DNA of 64,000 nucleotides from Reticulitermes speratus (GCA_021186555.1 JAJKFL010000042.1:9339781-9403780); one strand, 5' to 3'. Positions 1-10,251 are shown, counted from the first letter of the stretch. Notes: generated by a model not told the origin, from the sequence alone. Program-made: numbers and translations.

Positions 1-149
1 AATCCATTATGGTGTATTTCTCTCCCCCATGGGGGGTCCGACAACGAATTAATCTATTTTCAATAGACTTATATGGGAAATATTGTCCCGCAATTCGACA
101 GTTTCGCATTTCGACATTACTTCGGCGAAGGATTAGTGTTGAATTGCGA
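1..149. other. intron of the minus-strand RhoGEF-like gene
   Basis: Lies in the intron 3' of the exon at 351-473. I recognise no repeat or gene here. Confidence 0.4.
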
Positions 150-295
150 GGCACCACTGTACCGAGCCAAATAAACCCAGTCCACAAACTCCCATTCTAC
201 TTTTTTAAAGATTCATTTCAATATTATCCCCTCACGCCTAAGTCTTCTTTATCTTTCCGACGTAATCTACGCTCCACCCATAATACAGTGTAGGA
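150..295 (-). mobile_element. LINE family E 3'-end fragment
   Basis: The complement reads as the tail of the LINE lineage best seen at 6780-7195. The words aataaacccagtccacaa, cccattctacttttt and attatcccctcac match the same stretch at 57000-57060 and 9700-9780. Only about 150 bp remain, with no open frame. Confidence 0.55.
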
Positions 296-350
296 AGGCC
301 ATAAATCAATCTTTCGCCTACGGTAGCAAACAAAAGACTTCAGTACTCAC

Positions 351-473
351 CATTGAGATGAAATAAAACTTCTCGAAATCTTGCTCCTGCTCCTTTATTG
401 CCGAAAGGTTGGTAGCAAGTTCCGAGTGCTTCTTCAGCGTGTCCTCGCCCTTCTTGCAAAGCCATGACAGCAC
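351..473 (-). CDS. third visible exon of a puratrophin/PLEKHG4-like RhoGEF gene (spectrin-repeat region)
   Basis: A 123-nt exon of 41 complete codons, phase 0 at both ends. The acceptor on the minus strand is a pyrimidine-rich TTTCTGTTTAAG before 473; the donor is ATG|GTGAGT after 351. The peptide starts VLSWLCKKGEDTLKKHSEL and ends EQEQDFEKFYFISM. The order W-L, GE-x-L-x-KH, then E-x-x-F is typical of spectrin repeats in the Dbl/Trio/puratrophin family, where such a helical segment precedes the DH-PH module that activates Rho GTPases. It follows the exon at 54836-54974 in phase and sense (…DETAQ|VLSWL…), which argues against a missing exon between them. Exon status is strong; the family name is recognition from memory without a search. 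SESTD1, Trio/Kalirin or MCF2L-like proteins are alternatives. Confidence 0.75.
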
Positions 474-924
474 CTTAAACAGAAATACACATTTCAGAAA
501 CCGTTCTGATGGATTACTTTACTATATGCTAAAGAATTACTTTAACTTTGTCTCCCTTCGGAGGGGGGGGGGGGTTATTTCACGACGCTGTCAGTGACTC
601 AAGAGACTATACGGCGTCAAATTAGGTTGATAAATGAATGATGAATTGGAAAAACTTTGGAAGGAAACGGTCGTGGTAATATAGTGCATTCAAATTTGAT
701 TCACCTCGTAATTTTCTTTATATAAAACAGTTTTTTTTTTAAATTGGATTCTATTTCCGTCTTCCGGTGACCAGGATATGAAGTGACTCCTAATGCATTA
801 GTAAGTCCCTATATGATGACGGTAAATAAATCCTCTCCTTAACCTTGTTTTATTCATTCCTGTGACATATACAGTACTGAATATCATTTTACGATGCTCT
901 GAGCGGCTTAGACTAGATACATCG
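474..924. other. intron start, little recognisable
   Basis: 5'-flank of exon 3 inside the 54-kb intron. It holds a G run at about 566-575 and a short piece at 635-690 (gaatgatgaattgg, ggaaacggtcgtgg) that resembles the start of SINE family F. No coding potential seen. Confidence 0.45.
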
Positions 925-1140
925 TTCAATGGTAAAATGACTGATGAATAATGGAATGGAGAGAATGTGGTAGAAAACAGTTGTGGTCTAATTTGCGGTA
1001 CCATCCCACAATTTCCCAGGACAGACTGAAAAAAAAACAGAGAAAACCTCAGCGAGGATAGTCGGTGTTCTGGTCCAGATTCGAACCGGGGACATCTCGA
1101 ATACAAGTCGAAGGGGTTACTTCTTGAGCCAACGTGTTCG
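925..1140 (+). mobile_element. SINE family F copy
   Basis: Shares with 21400, 28850, 31438, 32800 and 41625 a head like gactgatgaataatggaa, a middle with 'cggtcgtggcctaat', and a tRNA B-box-like gattcgaaccggggaca (here 1078-1094) followed by a run with 'cgaatacaagtc'. The B-box and the dispersed copies support a tRNA-derived SINE. The copies are old, roughly 65-75% alike by eye. Confidence 0.5.
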
Positions 1141-1721
1141 ACAACTTTATGTCACACCTGACAATTTAATATAGTGGGAGTACTACCGGTTCAAAATATA
1201 CATATAAATAAATAAATGAAGGGCAAAAATAACAATTTGTATCTGTCGCTATTCTCACCACACAAATAGAAGAGTCTGACAGAAAACAGACATCATTAGT
1301 TCTTGCTAATGCCTCTTGTTACTGGGTTGTGCTAAACCCGTTCCACATTTATATACGCCTGTCAATAATCAACTTTCGCGCCGAAGTCGGTGTATCCGCC
1401 CCTTTCAAACAGGCAGATCTAACGACAGGGTAACAAACAACACTAACGCCACTGGGTGGCTTGTCCTTCATACGCAGGGCTCAACAAACACACAAGCCTT
1501 CTTCTCCGTCTCAAGTGACGAATTAACTCCGATGACTGCAGAAATCTTTGAATTGATTTGTTGATTTTCTCTCCCTCTGTCCTAATTTATTTCTCCAAAA
1601 AAGTCGTATAGGACAGCTTGTACAATAAAAGTAAAGTTGTCCATCTGCTTAAACAAGCACGACGACTTGAAAGCATATGCCTATAGGGCGTGGAGATATA
1701 GCTCCACGTACTTAACCACGG
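1141..1721. other. intron, nothing recognised
   Basis: Short AT-rich patch near 1195-1220. An 82-codon frame at 1316-1564 has no recognisable protein features and I do not call it a gene. Confidence 0.4.
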
Positions 1722-2003
1722 CCGGGATAGCGTAGTCGGTATAGCCACTCGCTACGGGCTGGACGGTCTGTGGATCGAATCCCGGTGGGGACGAAATTTT
1801 CCGCACCCGTCCAGGCTGGCCCCGGGGCCCACCCAGCCTCCTGGAAATGGGTACCGGGTCTCTTTCCCAGGGGTAAAGCGGCAGGGGAGTGGCGCTAACC
1901 ACCTACCCCTATCTAGCGCCGAGGTTAAAGGAAGAGTCGAGCTGTACCACTACTCCCCATCTGGGCCATCATTGCCTGTTATGGGGTGAACTTTACCTTT
2001 ATC
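1722..2003 (+). mobile_element. SINE family C, near full-length copy
   Basis: Best copy of family C. A tRNA-like head carries an A box near gatagcgtagtcggtat and a B box ggatcgaatcccggtgg (1772-1788). The body contains gtccaggctggccccgg, a block atgggtaccgggtctcttt, 'ggtaaagcggc' and a tail 'cctgttatggggtgaactt'. About 15 further copies or fragments occur in the window. The minus-strand frame over it (73 codons) is a by-product. Confidence 0.8.
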
Positions 2004-2022
2004 TTAATTAACCATGGCACGA

Positions 2023-2205
2023 GATGGAAATAAGTGGTCAGCATCGCGAACCGGACATTTTATCCCCCTGGGTGGGCCCCAGAGCCGTGTGGACGCTTTG
2101 GAGAAGAGAAAAATGTCTCTGACTCCTGTTGGATTCCTCGGTCTAGCGTGTAGCCCAGTCACTATACTGACTGAACTACCTGCTTCTTACCTGTTATCAG
2201 GTACA
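2023..2205 (-). mobile_element. SINE family C fragment, inverted
   Basis: The complement holds gggtgggccccagagccg, ctttggagaagagaa, and at 2145-2190 the reverse of the tRNA-like head (tgtagcccagtcactatac). It lies 20 bp from the direct copy at 1722-2003, so the two form an inverted pair. Confidence 0.6.
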
Positions 2206-2479
2206 CACATTTTATGACATAAAGATCGACATATCGTACGTCTGTACGTCGGGTTGGTGTGGAACGACTGAACGGCGTGAGTGGGTGCGGTTTGTACTGT
2301 GCAGAAATGCCTGGCGAGAAGAATTATTGTGCTTTGGTGAACTCTGCCAACATTTGTTGACCCCTGTTCATACCGGCTGATATAAAGATTATTCCACTAG
2401 TGCAAATATTAATAGTAAAGACAACAGACAACCGATACACGTTTGCCTGTCAACCTTTCAACGAACAAGGTCAACAATA

Positions 2480-2690
2480 TCACTGTTGTAAGGTATAAGA
2501 GGCGTTTCTCAGCCGATCACCATGGCCACGGAACACAGTCCTTGTTGAAAACATGGTACTTGCTCGGCTAGTAAATAAATTCCCGTGTTTTATAGAACGT
2601 AAATTTTCTTTAACGTGTTCACAAGGGCCCATCCTGGCTCCTATCCTGGGCGTGATAAATCCAGTCCACACTCTGTTGTAAAGCAAGGTA
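2480..2690 (-). mobile_element. LINE family E 3'-end fragment
   Basis: Contains the complement of the family's 3' end: cccgtgttttatagaacg, 'cacaagggcccatcctgg' and aaatccagtccacac, also seen at 9640-9720 and 56940-57020. Decayed, no frame. Confidence 0.6.
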
Positions 2691-2945
2691 AAGCAATCCC
2701 ATTACAGGCCTGGATAGACCCTTTGGGTTCCAGGAGGTTGAGGCTCCCAGATTTCTAGACAATCGGCACATGAAGGTGGTAATGTTGTCAGCCCTACGCA
2801 CCGGCCGCCTTTACCCCCCAGGAAATATTCCTAGTACTCATTTATGTTAGAGGCTGAGTCGACCCCAGGGCCATAGTGCGACCGAAACGATTATGTCAAG
2901 GAAAAATTCCAATGGCACCATCGGGAATCGAACCCGCGATGTTCC
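2690..2945 (-). mobile_element. SINE family D copy
   Basis: Reverse copy of the family at 43866, 45230 and 60808. It carries 'aggcctggatagaccc', 'aggttgaggctcccag', 'cgcaccggccgccttta' and, at the tRNA-like end, gggaatcgaacccgcga (2922-2938), a B box on the minus strand. Confidence 0.75.
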
Positions 2946-2993
2946 GGTTTGACTACATGAGAAACTATTAGTTTTCAAGAAGGATTTTGATAA

Positions 2994-3158
2994 GATCTGC
3001 ACTCTTCTGGGGTATTACGCAGTGTCGAATGGTAATCCTTTAGCGACGTTTCGGGACAACGTATCGGTCCCATCTTCAAGGTCAAGAAGTCCAAGAAGTA
3101 AAGTCGGCAAAGGATTAGCACTCGACACTGCATAATGCCCCAGAAGAGCGCAGATCTC
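2994..3158. mobile_element. fold-back element with one hammerhead-like core (family of 53.1 kb)
   Basis: Arms 2994-3045 and 3105-3158 are inverted copies of each other (gatctgcactcttctgggg against ccccagaagagcgcagatc). On the minus strand, 3045-3085 reads TTGAAGA, a stem GGGACC…GTCCC, then GAAACGTC, a hammerhead-like order with the first core base changed. The second core present at 53205 is absent here, so this is a shortened copy. It sits inside a LINE E tail (…gttttcaagaaggattttga at 2968, …ctatggagttagttag at 3205). Confidence 0.55.
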
Positions 3159-3206
3159 ATTAACATCGCGGGGGAAGCCTGAAATCACAAAAAAGATTTT
3201 GTTCTA

Positions 3207-3300
3207 TGGAGTTAGTTAGTCAGTCAGCCAGTCAGTTAGTCAGTCAATCAGTCAGTCAGTCAGTTAGTTAGTTAGTTAGTTAGCCAGCCAGTCAGTCTTA
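3207..3300 (+). repeat. degenerate tetranucleotide repeat (GTTA/GTCA)
   Basis: About 22 units of gtta, gtca or gcca, grown directly from the LINE E tail word ggagttagttag. Confidence 0.9.
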
Positions 3301-3806
3301 CTTTATAAGACTTTCAACTTGTGCCAATTACATATTTGAAAGAACTAATGTGCCTCTTATAGAAGTCCATTTTTATACGAACATTCGTACTCTCCTTTCC
3401 AGTTCCTCTTCTTTGTCCTTCCCATCGTCATCCCTCCTCCCTTTCTTCCTTAGGTCCGTTCACAACACTCCTCGATTCATCGCATTTCTTGTAGCCCGAA
3501 ATGTAGTACACGCTGCGTCAGTTAGATCACTTTTGCATTTCGTTCCCAAGGTAACGGCGTGAGACAGACGTAACGAAATAAAGACAAACTAGCAAGCACC
3601 GCCCTGCTCACAATGTTAGACTAATAATGCTTAGAAGAAATACCCGTCCATGAAAATTCGACAAACCTTTTCGTCGCTGATATTAGGTCACAGACAGACA
3701 GACAGACGGATGGACGTGGTCTCCACATAAGGCGCTCTTTTTTACTTCGTAAAGAACGCCCACAAATATAAACATCGGAAGATGGAAAGAAGTTTAAGCG
3801 TATTCA
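3301..3806. other. intron, nothing recognised
   Basis: Pyrimidine-rich 3385-3450 and a short 'cagacagacagacgg' run near 3690. No gene or dispersed repeat recognised. Confidence 0.4.
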
Positions 3807-4070
3807 TTTTTTTTTCAATGGCTCGACAGCCCCTTGGGGGCCTAGGCCGCCTCATTTTTCGAGGCTTCACGATCACACACTTTAGACACACCACAGTCGG
3901 TAGGACTCATCCGGACGAGTGACCAGCCCGTCGCAGAGACCTCTACCTGACAAACACACAACACTCACTAGAGACAGACATCCATGCCCTAGGCGGGATT
4001 CGAACCCACAATCCCAGTAAGCGAGCGGCCGTAGACCCACGTCTTAGACCGCGCGGCCACTGGGATCGGC
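3807..4070 (-). mobile_element. SINE family A copy
   Basis: Poly-T at the left (the 3' poly-A end on the minus strand) and the tRNA-like head at the right: gggattcgaacccacaatc (3997-4015) is the B box, and 'accgcgcggccactggg' the A-box side. Flanks share roughly gyattcat as a target-site duplication. The same family occurs at 5478, 15270, 16879, 56588, 57172 (+) and 61216. Confidence 0.8.
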
Positions 4071-4259
4071 AGTGCATTCATACAATTATAAAAATTATCT
4101 GGAATGAAATTTCGAATCGCCTCCACAGTTTCTACCGCAACACTTGCATATACCCATATTGTTTCATTATCTTATGGTGGGCTGAAACTATCTCTCTGCA
4201 GAACTATAGCCTGTAACAGGACCACAGTCCATCCTTCGTCTGGTCTGGTGGAATGACAG

Positions 4260-4400
4260 ACACGAAAAACGTCAAGTCCTGGGAGCAAAACCTGTGCCAC
4301 TTTGTACATCTCCCACGTGGACTGTCCGGAGAGGCGACCATGGCCTCCATGGCGAGAGAAACCGGCGAATAACCGCCTGACCAATGTCACGGTTTCGCAC
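4260..4400 (-). mobile_element. SINE family B, decayed partial copy
   Basis: Recognised by aacctgtgccactttgt, 'cccacgtggactgtccgg' and 'aaccgcctgacc', in the order seen in the good copy at 63261-63559. Confidence 0.55.
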
Positions 4401-4525
4401 AAAACTTTAAACAGCCTCAGGTACAGCACACCTCGATAGGAATTCACAGTAAATTAATGTCTTTAAGCACTCTCTACTGAGCCGCGGTATGAAGCAGTAA
4501 AACGTCAATCACAACGGCTACATTA

Positions 4526-4604
4526 TATACAGAGTGGCACTAAAGTCACTGACACTCGAAGTAACAAAAAGGCTGTTCCAGTTGCGTCTGCGCCACTCTG
4601 TATA
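4526..4604. mobile_element. very short palindromic MITE-like element
   Basis: Ends tatacagagtggcac and gcgccactctgtata form 13-14 bp inverted repeats around about 50 bp, with TATA at both edges. Size and ends suggest a Tc1/mariner-type solo hairpin; this is inference. Confidence 0.45.
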
Positions 4605-5477
4605 CTAGACTACATGACGTAAGGAGTAATGAAAGGACATGATTAAACCATAAGTTCCAACGGTCCATCGATATAAACCCTGCGATGAAAGTTGTCGTGT
4701 AAACAGACTAATGTGATGTTTGACGTCAGGTCATGCTGGTACTGCCTTGACCGCTTCTATTTAGGTAATCTGGTGCAGTATCATGCAACATCACGATTCA
4801 CCTGCTGCTAAATTCAGTTCCTTCAATGACATACCGGTTCTTCAACTTTTTGTGGCTTATCTAACTTAAGATGTGTGTACATAATACCGAATGTAATTTG
4901 TCTACTGCAACATCTGTAACTTATGATATAATCACTGATGATATGTCGAATTCCATTACAAAACACCACCGCTGTCTGCAGGACAGTACAAATATACAAG
5001 ACGTCTAATTCAAGGGTAGGGAGCCTGGTTTCCGCGCGGTATTACGTCACCCGCGGCACCTGCTGCGCTTCTTGTCGCAGAGACGCGAATGTTTATGTAC
5101 CCATACACGTGCACAGGTCTTCAAGTTATGTAGTCGTTAAAATTTTCCAGACATAATGGAAACTGAAGTGGCTCGACGATTTTTTTATAAAAATTCTCCA
5201 GTATCAAACATGGGAATCCGTTTAGAAATTCTCGAGTTTTAATATGCGAACACAGAGAGGGACAGACAGACCCAGCGATTTTAATTGGGCCTCCACAGGG
5301 AAGCAAAGGCACCCGAAAACAAAAATTCTCGCTGTAGGTACTCAGTGTGTTACAATCAGTGTTTCTGCCGTTAACAGATACCAACATAAACTGACTCAAT
5401 GGAGCAAAGACGTCGCTGCGGAGCTCAGAGTCATTTTCTAAGTCAAAATATCTCCGCCTTCTACACAACACGAATAT
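4605..5477. other. intron, nothing recognised
   Basis: Overlapping short frames on both strands near 5121-5471 show no protein signature. No dispersed repeat recognised. Confidence 0.4.
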
Positions 5478-5733
5478 GAATTTTTTTTCCCATGGCGCAA
5501 CAGCCCCTAGTGGGCCAGGGCCTCCTCATTATCGAGGCTTCACGATTACACTCAGACACACCACACTCGGTAGGACTCCTCTGGACGAGTGATCAGCCCG
5601 ACGCAGAGACCTCTACCTGATAACACACAACACTCAAGAGACATCCATGCCACCGGCGGGATTCGAACCCACAATTCCAGCAAACGAACGGCCGCAGACC
5701 CACGCCTTAGACCGCGCGGCCACTGGGATCGGC
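5478..5733 (-). mobile_element. SINE family A, full copy with target-site duplication
   Basis: Flanked by cgaatat at 5471-5477 and 5734-5740. Poly-T at the left; B box gggattcgaacccaca near 5658. Plus-strand frames across it that read like a protein (PPAGFEPTIPANER) are a known SINE by-product. Confidence 0.85.
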
Positions 5734-5744
5734 CGAATATTAAT

Positions 5745-5905
5745 TACGGGAGTGCAAAAGACACAACCACCGGAAACCACCACGAACCAAGTCAAGCCAA
5801 TTCAAACCCTATTTCTTTATACAGGTGGTACAAAATTCACAGGACACTCGACGCTTAACTAACGTCGTGAATTGTCAGGTGACATTTGCACCACCCTGTA
5901 TATTC
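5745..5905. mobile_element. possible DNA-transposon fragment
   Basis: Right end acatttgcaccaccctgta reads as a Tc1/mariner-like terminus (TACAGGGTGGTGCAAA on the complement), with a partial inverted echo at the left (gggagtgcaaaaga). Weak. Confidence 0.3.
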
Positions 5906-6779
5906 AACATTATTCTTAAATGAGCTTAAATAAGCGTACGTTTGCTTCTTCGGAAACGTAACATCTTCCGAAAAGGTCATTACTTGATGCAGTGGTTTTA
6001 AATAACACGCCTCAATCACTCAACAATACTGTCACGTTATATTTACGCCGCACCCCAAAACCATACTAATTTTAATTCCACTCAACCAACTGTTACGACA
6101 ATCTCAACACGATATCTGCATAAAGACAGAGTCAAATTTATATAGGGTTTGTCGGCAATTTAATTAAAACCACTGGAAAATAGTAAACACTTCGAAGCCT
6201 CAAATTCGTCCGCATAACAAAAATTCAGTTCCTACCTATAGAGAACACAGTCCATCTCCATTATGAAGCTCAATCGGTTAATATTATAAAGGGAATTTAT
6301 TCGTTGTCAGAATATCACAAAACGGATAAATACAGCGTGAGTGTTACGGTAAGTGGTGCATGTTGCAACAACCACTCGGTTTTTGAAGACCTAAAATAAA
6401 AATGTAAATTGGAACGAAGTTAGAAGAGCCTCCACATCCGCCATTCCATACATTCCACGGAACATACGCTACACGCGGCTTGAAGTTTAAATGTCAACAT
6501 GAAAAAGGAGGAAACACTGGATCTTGATAGAATGCAAAACAGTCACGTCACTGAAAGTCGTGATCGGAAAGGAGAAAATATACTGTGGGTGGGGAGTTAA
6601 ACAGCATATTTATGTAGGATAATGACTAAGAGAATGGAACCGATTCCAGATGCGTTAGAAGCCCTCTAATGGGCAGTAGTAGTCACACAAGCCACCTAGT
6701 CTAACGTTAAATAACTTAACATTTCGCCCAGACAGAATATTTTTTTTCAACTAGCGCACGTTATCAATGTGGAGCTCCT
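5906..6779. other. intron with one inverted monomer of the 114-bp repeat family
   Basis: At about 6225-6365 the complement matches the dispersed family that forms arrays at 34.0 and 51.5 kb (cagttcctac…, tccattatgaag, ttaatat…, ggataaatacagcgtg). The rest shows nothing I recognise. Confidence 0.45.
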
Positions 6780-7195
6780 ACATGCATAATGAAGACATTC
6801 ATAATCTGTATGTCTCACCAAACGTTATTCGGATGATCAAATCGAGTAGAATGAGATGGGAGGGGCATGTGGCACGCATGGGGAAAAGAGAAATGCACAG
6901 AGGATATTGGTGTGGACACCTGAAGGAAACAAACCGATTGGAATAACTAGGAGTATATATGAGAGGATAATATTAAAACAGTTCTTCAAGAAATAGGACG
7001 TGAGAGCATGGACTGGATCGATCTGACGCAGGATAGGGACAGGTGGCGGGCTCTTGTGAACACGGTAATGAACAAACCTTCGTACTCTACAAAATGCAGG
7101 AGACTTGTTGAATAGCTGAGGAACTGTTAGGTTCTCAAGAAGGATTCTGCTAATGGAAGTCAGTGAGTTCAGATGTCCCCAGAATAAATAACGAA
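6780..7195 (+). pseudogene. LINE family E 3' end with decayed reverse-transcriptase tail
   Basis: From 6782 the plus strand reads HNEDIHNLYVSPNVIRMIK followed by SRMRWEGHVARMG, the C-terminal tail of a non-LTR retrotransposon ORF2 widely repeated in insect genomes. Downstream, nt 7010-7070 still resemble [17 protein letters not shown] in a shifted frame. The 3' UTR continues with 'gttctcaagaaggattctgc'. The frame is interrupted by several stops and small indels after about residue 35. At least 14 other pieces of this 3' end lie in the window. Confidence 0.75.
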
Positions 7196-7557
7196 AACTA
7201 TCCTGAAAACCATTGGCTTTTGTGGTGTTCTCTGTGAGGTACGGTCCAAAGTTGTATATATCATTCAGATCAGCTTCGCCTATTAAAGGAATAACAAGAA
7301 CCTACTGCAACTTTGCCAGCGTACAAACATAAGAGAGTCCATGGAGTTTATGAAGGCAGATTAAGATTCCATATTCGAACCTCAGCTTCCAATCGTTATT
7401 TAAGCTGCAAAAGTTGGCTGCTCATCACCATCATCATCAACATTATCACCGTCGTCATCATCTTCACTTTAGGGCAGAAGGAATTCCGTTACAACAATAT
7501 ATATTAACACCAACTCGTAACACAATGTTAAAACACAATATGCAATCACGTTTTACA

Positions 7558-7606
7558 TAAACCCGACATGATTCGATGCACTAGTACACCATCTTCAGGG
7601 GGGAAC
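7558..7606 (-). ncRNA. hammerhead-ribozyme-like motif, left arm
   Basis: On the complement: CTGAAGA (complement of 7592-7598), a stem with GGTGTACTAGTGCATC, GAATC in place of GAAAC, then ATGTCGGG. The core is partly decayed. Confidence 0.45.
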
Positions 7607-7665
7607 CACATTTAACACTTAAAAACAACACAGAAGCACAGTTGTTAAGATGCACATTAAAAAGC

Positions 7666-7714
7666 ATTCCCCCTGAAGATGGTGTACTAGTGCACCGAAA
7701 CATGTCAGGGTTTA
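7666..7714 (+). ncRNA. hammerhead-ribozyme-like motif, right arm
   Basis: CTGAAGA at 7673-7679, stem II GGTGTA…GCACC, GAAA at 7697-7700, minimal stem III AC-AT-GT and candidate cleavage base C at 7706. Stem I is weak (CCC with GGG after one mismatch). Confidence 0.5.
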
Positions 7715-7738
7715 TGTAAAGTGACTGCATAAGTGACG

Positions 7739-7870
7739 TAGCTACTGGATGACCTTAAGCAAAAGAGAAGATACTGGAAATTGAAAGAGGAAGCACTAGA
7801 TGCACTCAATGGAGAATTCGCTTTGGAAGAGGCTACGGACCTGTCGTAAAACAGACTACAGAATAAGAGG
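7739..7870 (+). pseudogene. LINE ORF2 C-terminal remnant (family J)
   Basis: Reads DDLKQKRRYWKLKEEALD in frame from about 7750. After a small deletion the frame changes, and nt 7826-7862 match the ending RFGRGYGPVVRQTTE-stop known from insect LINE ORF2 tails. It leads directly into the 39-bp array, whose unit is these last codons. Confidence 0.65.
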
Positions 7871-8378
7871 CTACGGACCTGTCGTAAGACAGACTACAGA
7901 ATGAAGAGGCTACGGACCGTCGTAGACAGACTACAGAATGAAGAGGCTACGGACCTGTCGTAAGACAGACTACAGAATGAAGAGGCTACGGACCTGTCGT
8001 AAGACAGACTACAGAATGAAGAGGCTACGGACCTGTCGTAAGACAGACTACAGAATGAAGAGGCTAAGGACCTGTCGTAAGACAGACTACAGAATGAAGA
8101 GGCTACGGACCTGTCGTAAGACAGACTACAGAATGAGAAGATGTGTAGACCTGTCGTATGAACAGACTACTTGAATACAGACGCTACGGATGTCAGTAAA
8201 TTTAACTAGATCAAGAGGGTTACGGACCTGTGTAAAGCAGACTTGACTGATATGAAGGGTTCTACGGACCTGTTCCGCAAAACAGGGCTACAATGAAGAG
8301 GCTAATGACCTGTCGTAATACAGACTACAGAATGAAGAGGCTACGGACCTGTCGTAAGACAGACTACAGAATGAATGA
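7852..8378 (+). repeat. 39-bp minisatellite derived from LINE C-terminal codons
   Basis: Unit of 39 bp containing gaggctacggacctgtcg and agacagactacagaatga, about 13 copies. Copies 3 to 8 are nearly identical; those at 8140-8300 are diverged. In the LINE frame the unit encodes RGYGPVVRQTTE-stop. Because 39 is divisible by three, shifted frames stay open and give an artefactual 78-residue repeat protein. Confidence 0.9.
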
Positions 8379-8544
8379 ATAAATTGTGTTTTAACGCTGT
8401 GTACGAGTTGGTGTTAACATACATTCTTGTAATACACGCACGCACACGGTATGGACAGCGTTAACTTTATGTCACAGTTTCAGCTTCCCATCTTTTTCTT
8501 GGTGGTCCCTTCGTGTATAAAGCAGCACTTGATTCTGTACTGTC

Positions 8545-8745
8545 TGCAGGTGTTCTGTCCACTGGGATTCCTTCGACTTCCGGCAGAAACAAGGACTGTT
8601 CTCTTCCCCACAGCATCCAGGCCGACTCAAGACCCACACGGCGCCTATCCAAAGGGCAACAGAGCTAGGCGGTCAGGACGTAACGCCACACACTCACTTC
8701 CACCTAATACCGAGGTGAATAACTCATGGAGCTATACCTACACAA
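8545..8745 (+). mobile_element. SINE family C, diverged copy
   Basis: Retains 'catccaggccgactc', 'caagacccacacgg', a block like 'ctaataccgaggtgaa' and 'tggagctatacctac' in family order. The tRNA-like head is not recognisable. Confidence 0.45.
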
Positions 8746-8832
8746 ATCCATACTTCTTCATGGCGTGGTGCTTCAATACTTACTTATATTAAACAATTAA
8801 AAATAGGAGTTCCACATAAATCTTGTATTGTA

Positions 8833-9314
8833 GACCCTCGAATTAACGGACCTCTTATGTAAGGATTTCGGAAATAACGGACGAAATCTGTTGCTACCGA
8901 AACTTTCGTCCGCAGTGGTGATATGTGCAATTAGCGGTCTTGACCGTTAATTAGCGAAGCGGCCGCTACGTGGCGGACAAGGACGCGCGCTCAGTCTTTG
9001 CTGACACTCGTGTGGAGGTGGTAGTGTATTGCTCTTTTGATAACCTGGATCGTGGATTTATTACGTTTATCTGAAATTTATCAAATTCCAATTAACGATG
9101 GCTTCCAGACAAAGTGGCAGTGCTAACAGGACAGTTGTCTACAGTATTATGTGTATGCATTAGTGTTATATATACAGTGCTGTATTACTGTTTGGGCGAC
9201 TTTTAGGCTATATATACATACATACATACATACGTATTACATGATTTGGAAGTAACGGACAATCGGCATTACCGGATCACCCACTCCCGCTATTATTCCG
9301 TTCATTCGAGGGTC
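8833..9314. mobile_element. pogo/Tigger-like DNA transposon, internally deleted
   Basis: Ends gaccctcgaattaacgg and ccgttcattcgagggtc are inverted repeats of about 17-20 bp, flanked by TA at 8831-8832 and 9315-9316, as in Tc1/mariner-superfamily insertion. Second-order repeats (ggaaataacggac near 8868, gaagtaacggac near 9249) extend the termini. A start-like ATGGCTTCCAGACAAAGT at 9099 is followed by a stop about 21 codons on. At 482 bp it can only be non-autonomous. Confidence 0.7.
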
Positions 9315-9544
9315 TATAATATTGCAAAAAATGATTTCGAAAAGAATTTATTCAGAACATCGACCTAAAAATCGACTCAGATGTGGGTCCTGAGGATAAC
9401 TGCAGATGATAACACGGACCGATATGCGTAGGAATGAAGAAGCAGTTCCAATGTGCCATCTGTTGTTGAAATAAAGTAACTCTTCATGTTACACAGGCGT
9501 CTTCGGAGTCAGGTTCTCCATGCATTCCTGCCTCATGCACAAGG

Positions 9545-9885
9545 TCTTCGACATAACTAATCCTATGCAGCTGGGTCCCCCGTAATAAGCTAACAGTTGC
9601 ACAACTAGTCTAGTCAGGAAATTCCTCTCATTTTATAGAACGCGAAAATTTATTACTGTGTTCACAACAACCCCCCCCCCCACAGGTCCCTATACTTATG
9701 AAAATTAATCCAGTCCATGTACTTCCATCATACTTTACGGCCCATTTTAATATTATCATCTCATATACGTCTACGTCTCCCAGGCGTTTCTTTCCGTCAG
9801 GTGTTCCCACCAAAACCCTGCATGTACTTCGTTTTCCTCCCATGCAGGTCGCGCCAACTAAATCATCCTTCATTTCATGATACTA
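9545..9885 (-). pseudogene. LINE family E 3' end with decayed frame
   Basis: The minus strand reads CRVLVGTPDGKKRLGDVDV then …WTGLIFISIGTCG, recognisable as the GKPEGKRPLGRPRRRWEDN…WIDLAQDRDRW tail after frame damage; the 3' UTR lies at 9540-9660. A C run at 9669-9680 interrupts the match. Confidence 0.65.
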
Positions 9886-9989
9886 ATGGTGCGTGGCGTC
9901 AAAATGGCTGCAGAATCCGAAATAATTATGAAATGCAGGTTATGTATACAAAACCAAATATTGTAACAACACTAAATGTAAGAAGACTA

Positions 9990-10215
9990 TAATGGGCTGG
10001 TCATGTGGTAAGAATGTCTGATGGTAGGACCGTAAAGAAGTATTCTGCGGAAACCAGATGGAAGAAGAAAAGCAGGAAGACCAAAATTAAGGTGGTTAGA
10101 CTGTGCTGAGAATGATCTGAAATCGATGGGTGTCAAGAGATGGAGGAAGAAAGCAGAAGACAGATCTGTATGGGCTATCATTCTGAAGGAGACACTGGGT
10201 AGACTATAAGGACCG
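9990..10215 (+). pseudogene. LINE ORF2 C-terminal remnant (family H)
   Basis: Plus strand begins RLXWAGHVVRMSDGRTVKKV and continues in another frame as GRPKLRWLDCAENDLKSMG. This is a different LINE from family E (its spacing is DCVENDLK rather than DNIKMDL). Short and frame-broken. Confidence 0.65.
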
Positions 10216-10228
10216 TATGCCAATGTAG

Positions 10229-10251
10229 AAGAAGAAGAAGAAGAAGAAGAA
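10229..10251 (+). repeat. (GAA)n microsatellite
   Basis: Seven GAA units at the 3' edge of the LINE H remnant, probably its simple-repeat tail. Confidence 0.9.

Larger units (their letters stand above)
7504..8417. mobile_element. composite fold-back element enclosing hammerhead-like pair and 39-bp array
   Basis: Outer inverted repeats of about 36 bp: taacaccaactcgtaacac at 7504 and gtacgagttggtgtta ending at 8416. Inside lie a head-to-head pair of hammerhead-like motifs (7558-7714), a LINE C-terminal remnant (7739-7870) and a minisatellite (7852-8378). The outer repeats suggest the whole was once a unit, or that one arm was captured twice. Confidence 0.55.

Noticed and set aside
1722-1800. 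tRNA gene candidates at every B-box-like site
   Set aside because: A and B boxes belong to SINE heads; no cloverleaf with acceptor stem could be drawn, and each continues into a SINE body.
5589-5862. Frames with PPAGFEPTIPANER, also at 61323-61608
   Set aside because: Known translation by-product of a SINE with a tRNA B box (family A).
7938-8174. 78-codon repeat protein MKRLRTCRKTDYR
   Set aside because: The 39-bp array read out of frame of the parent LINE codons.
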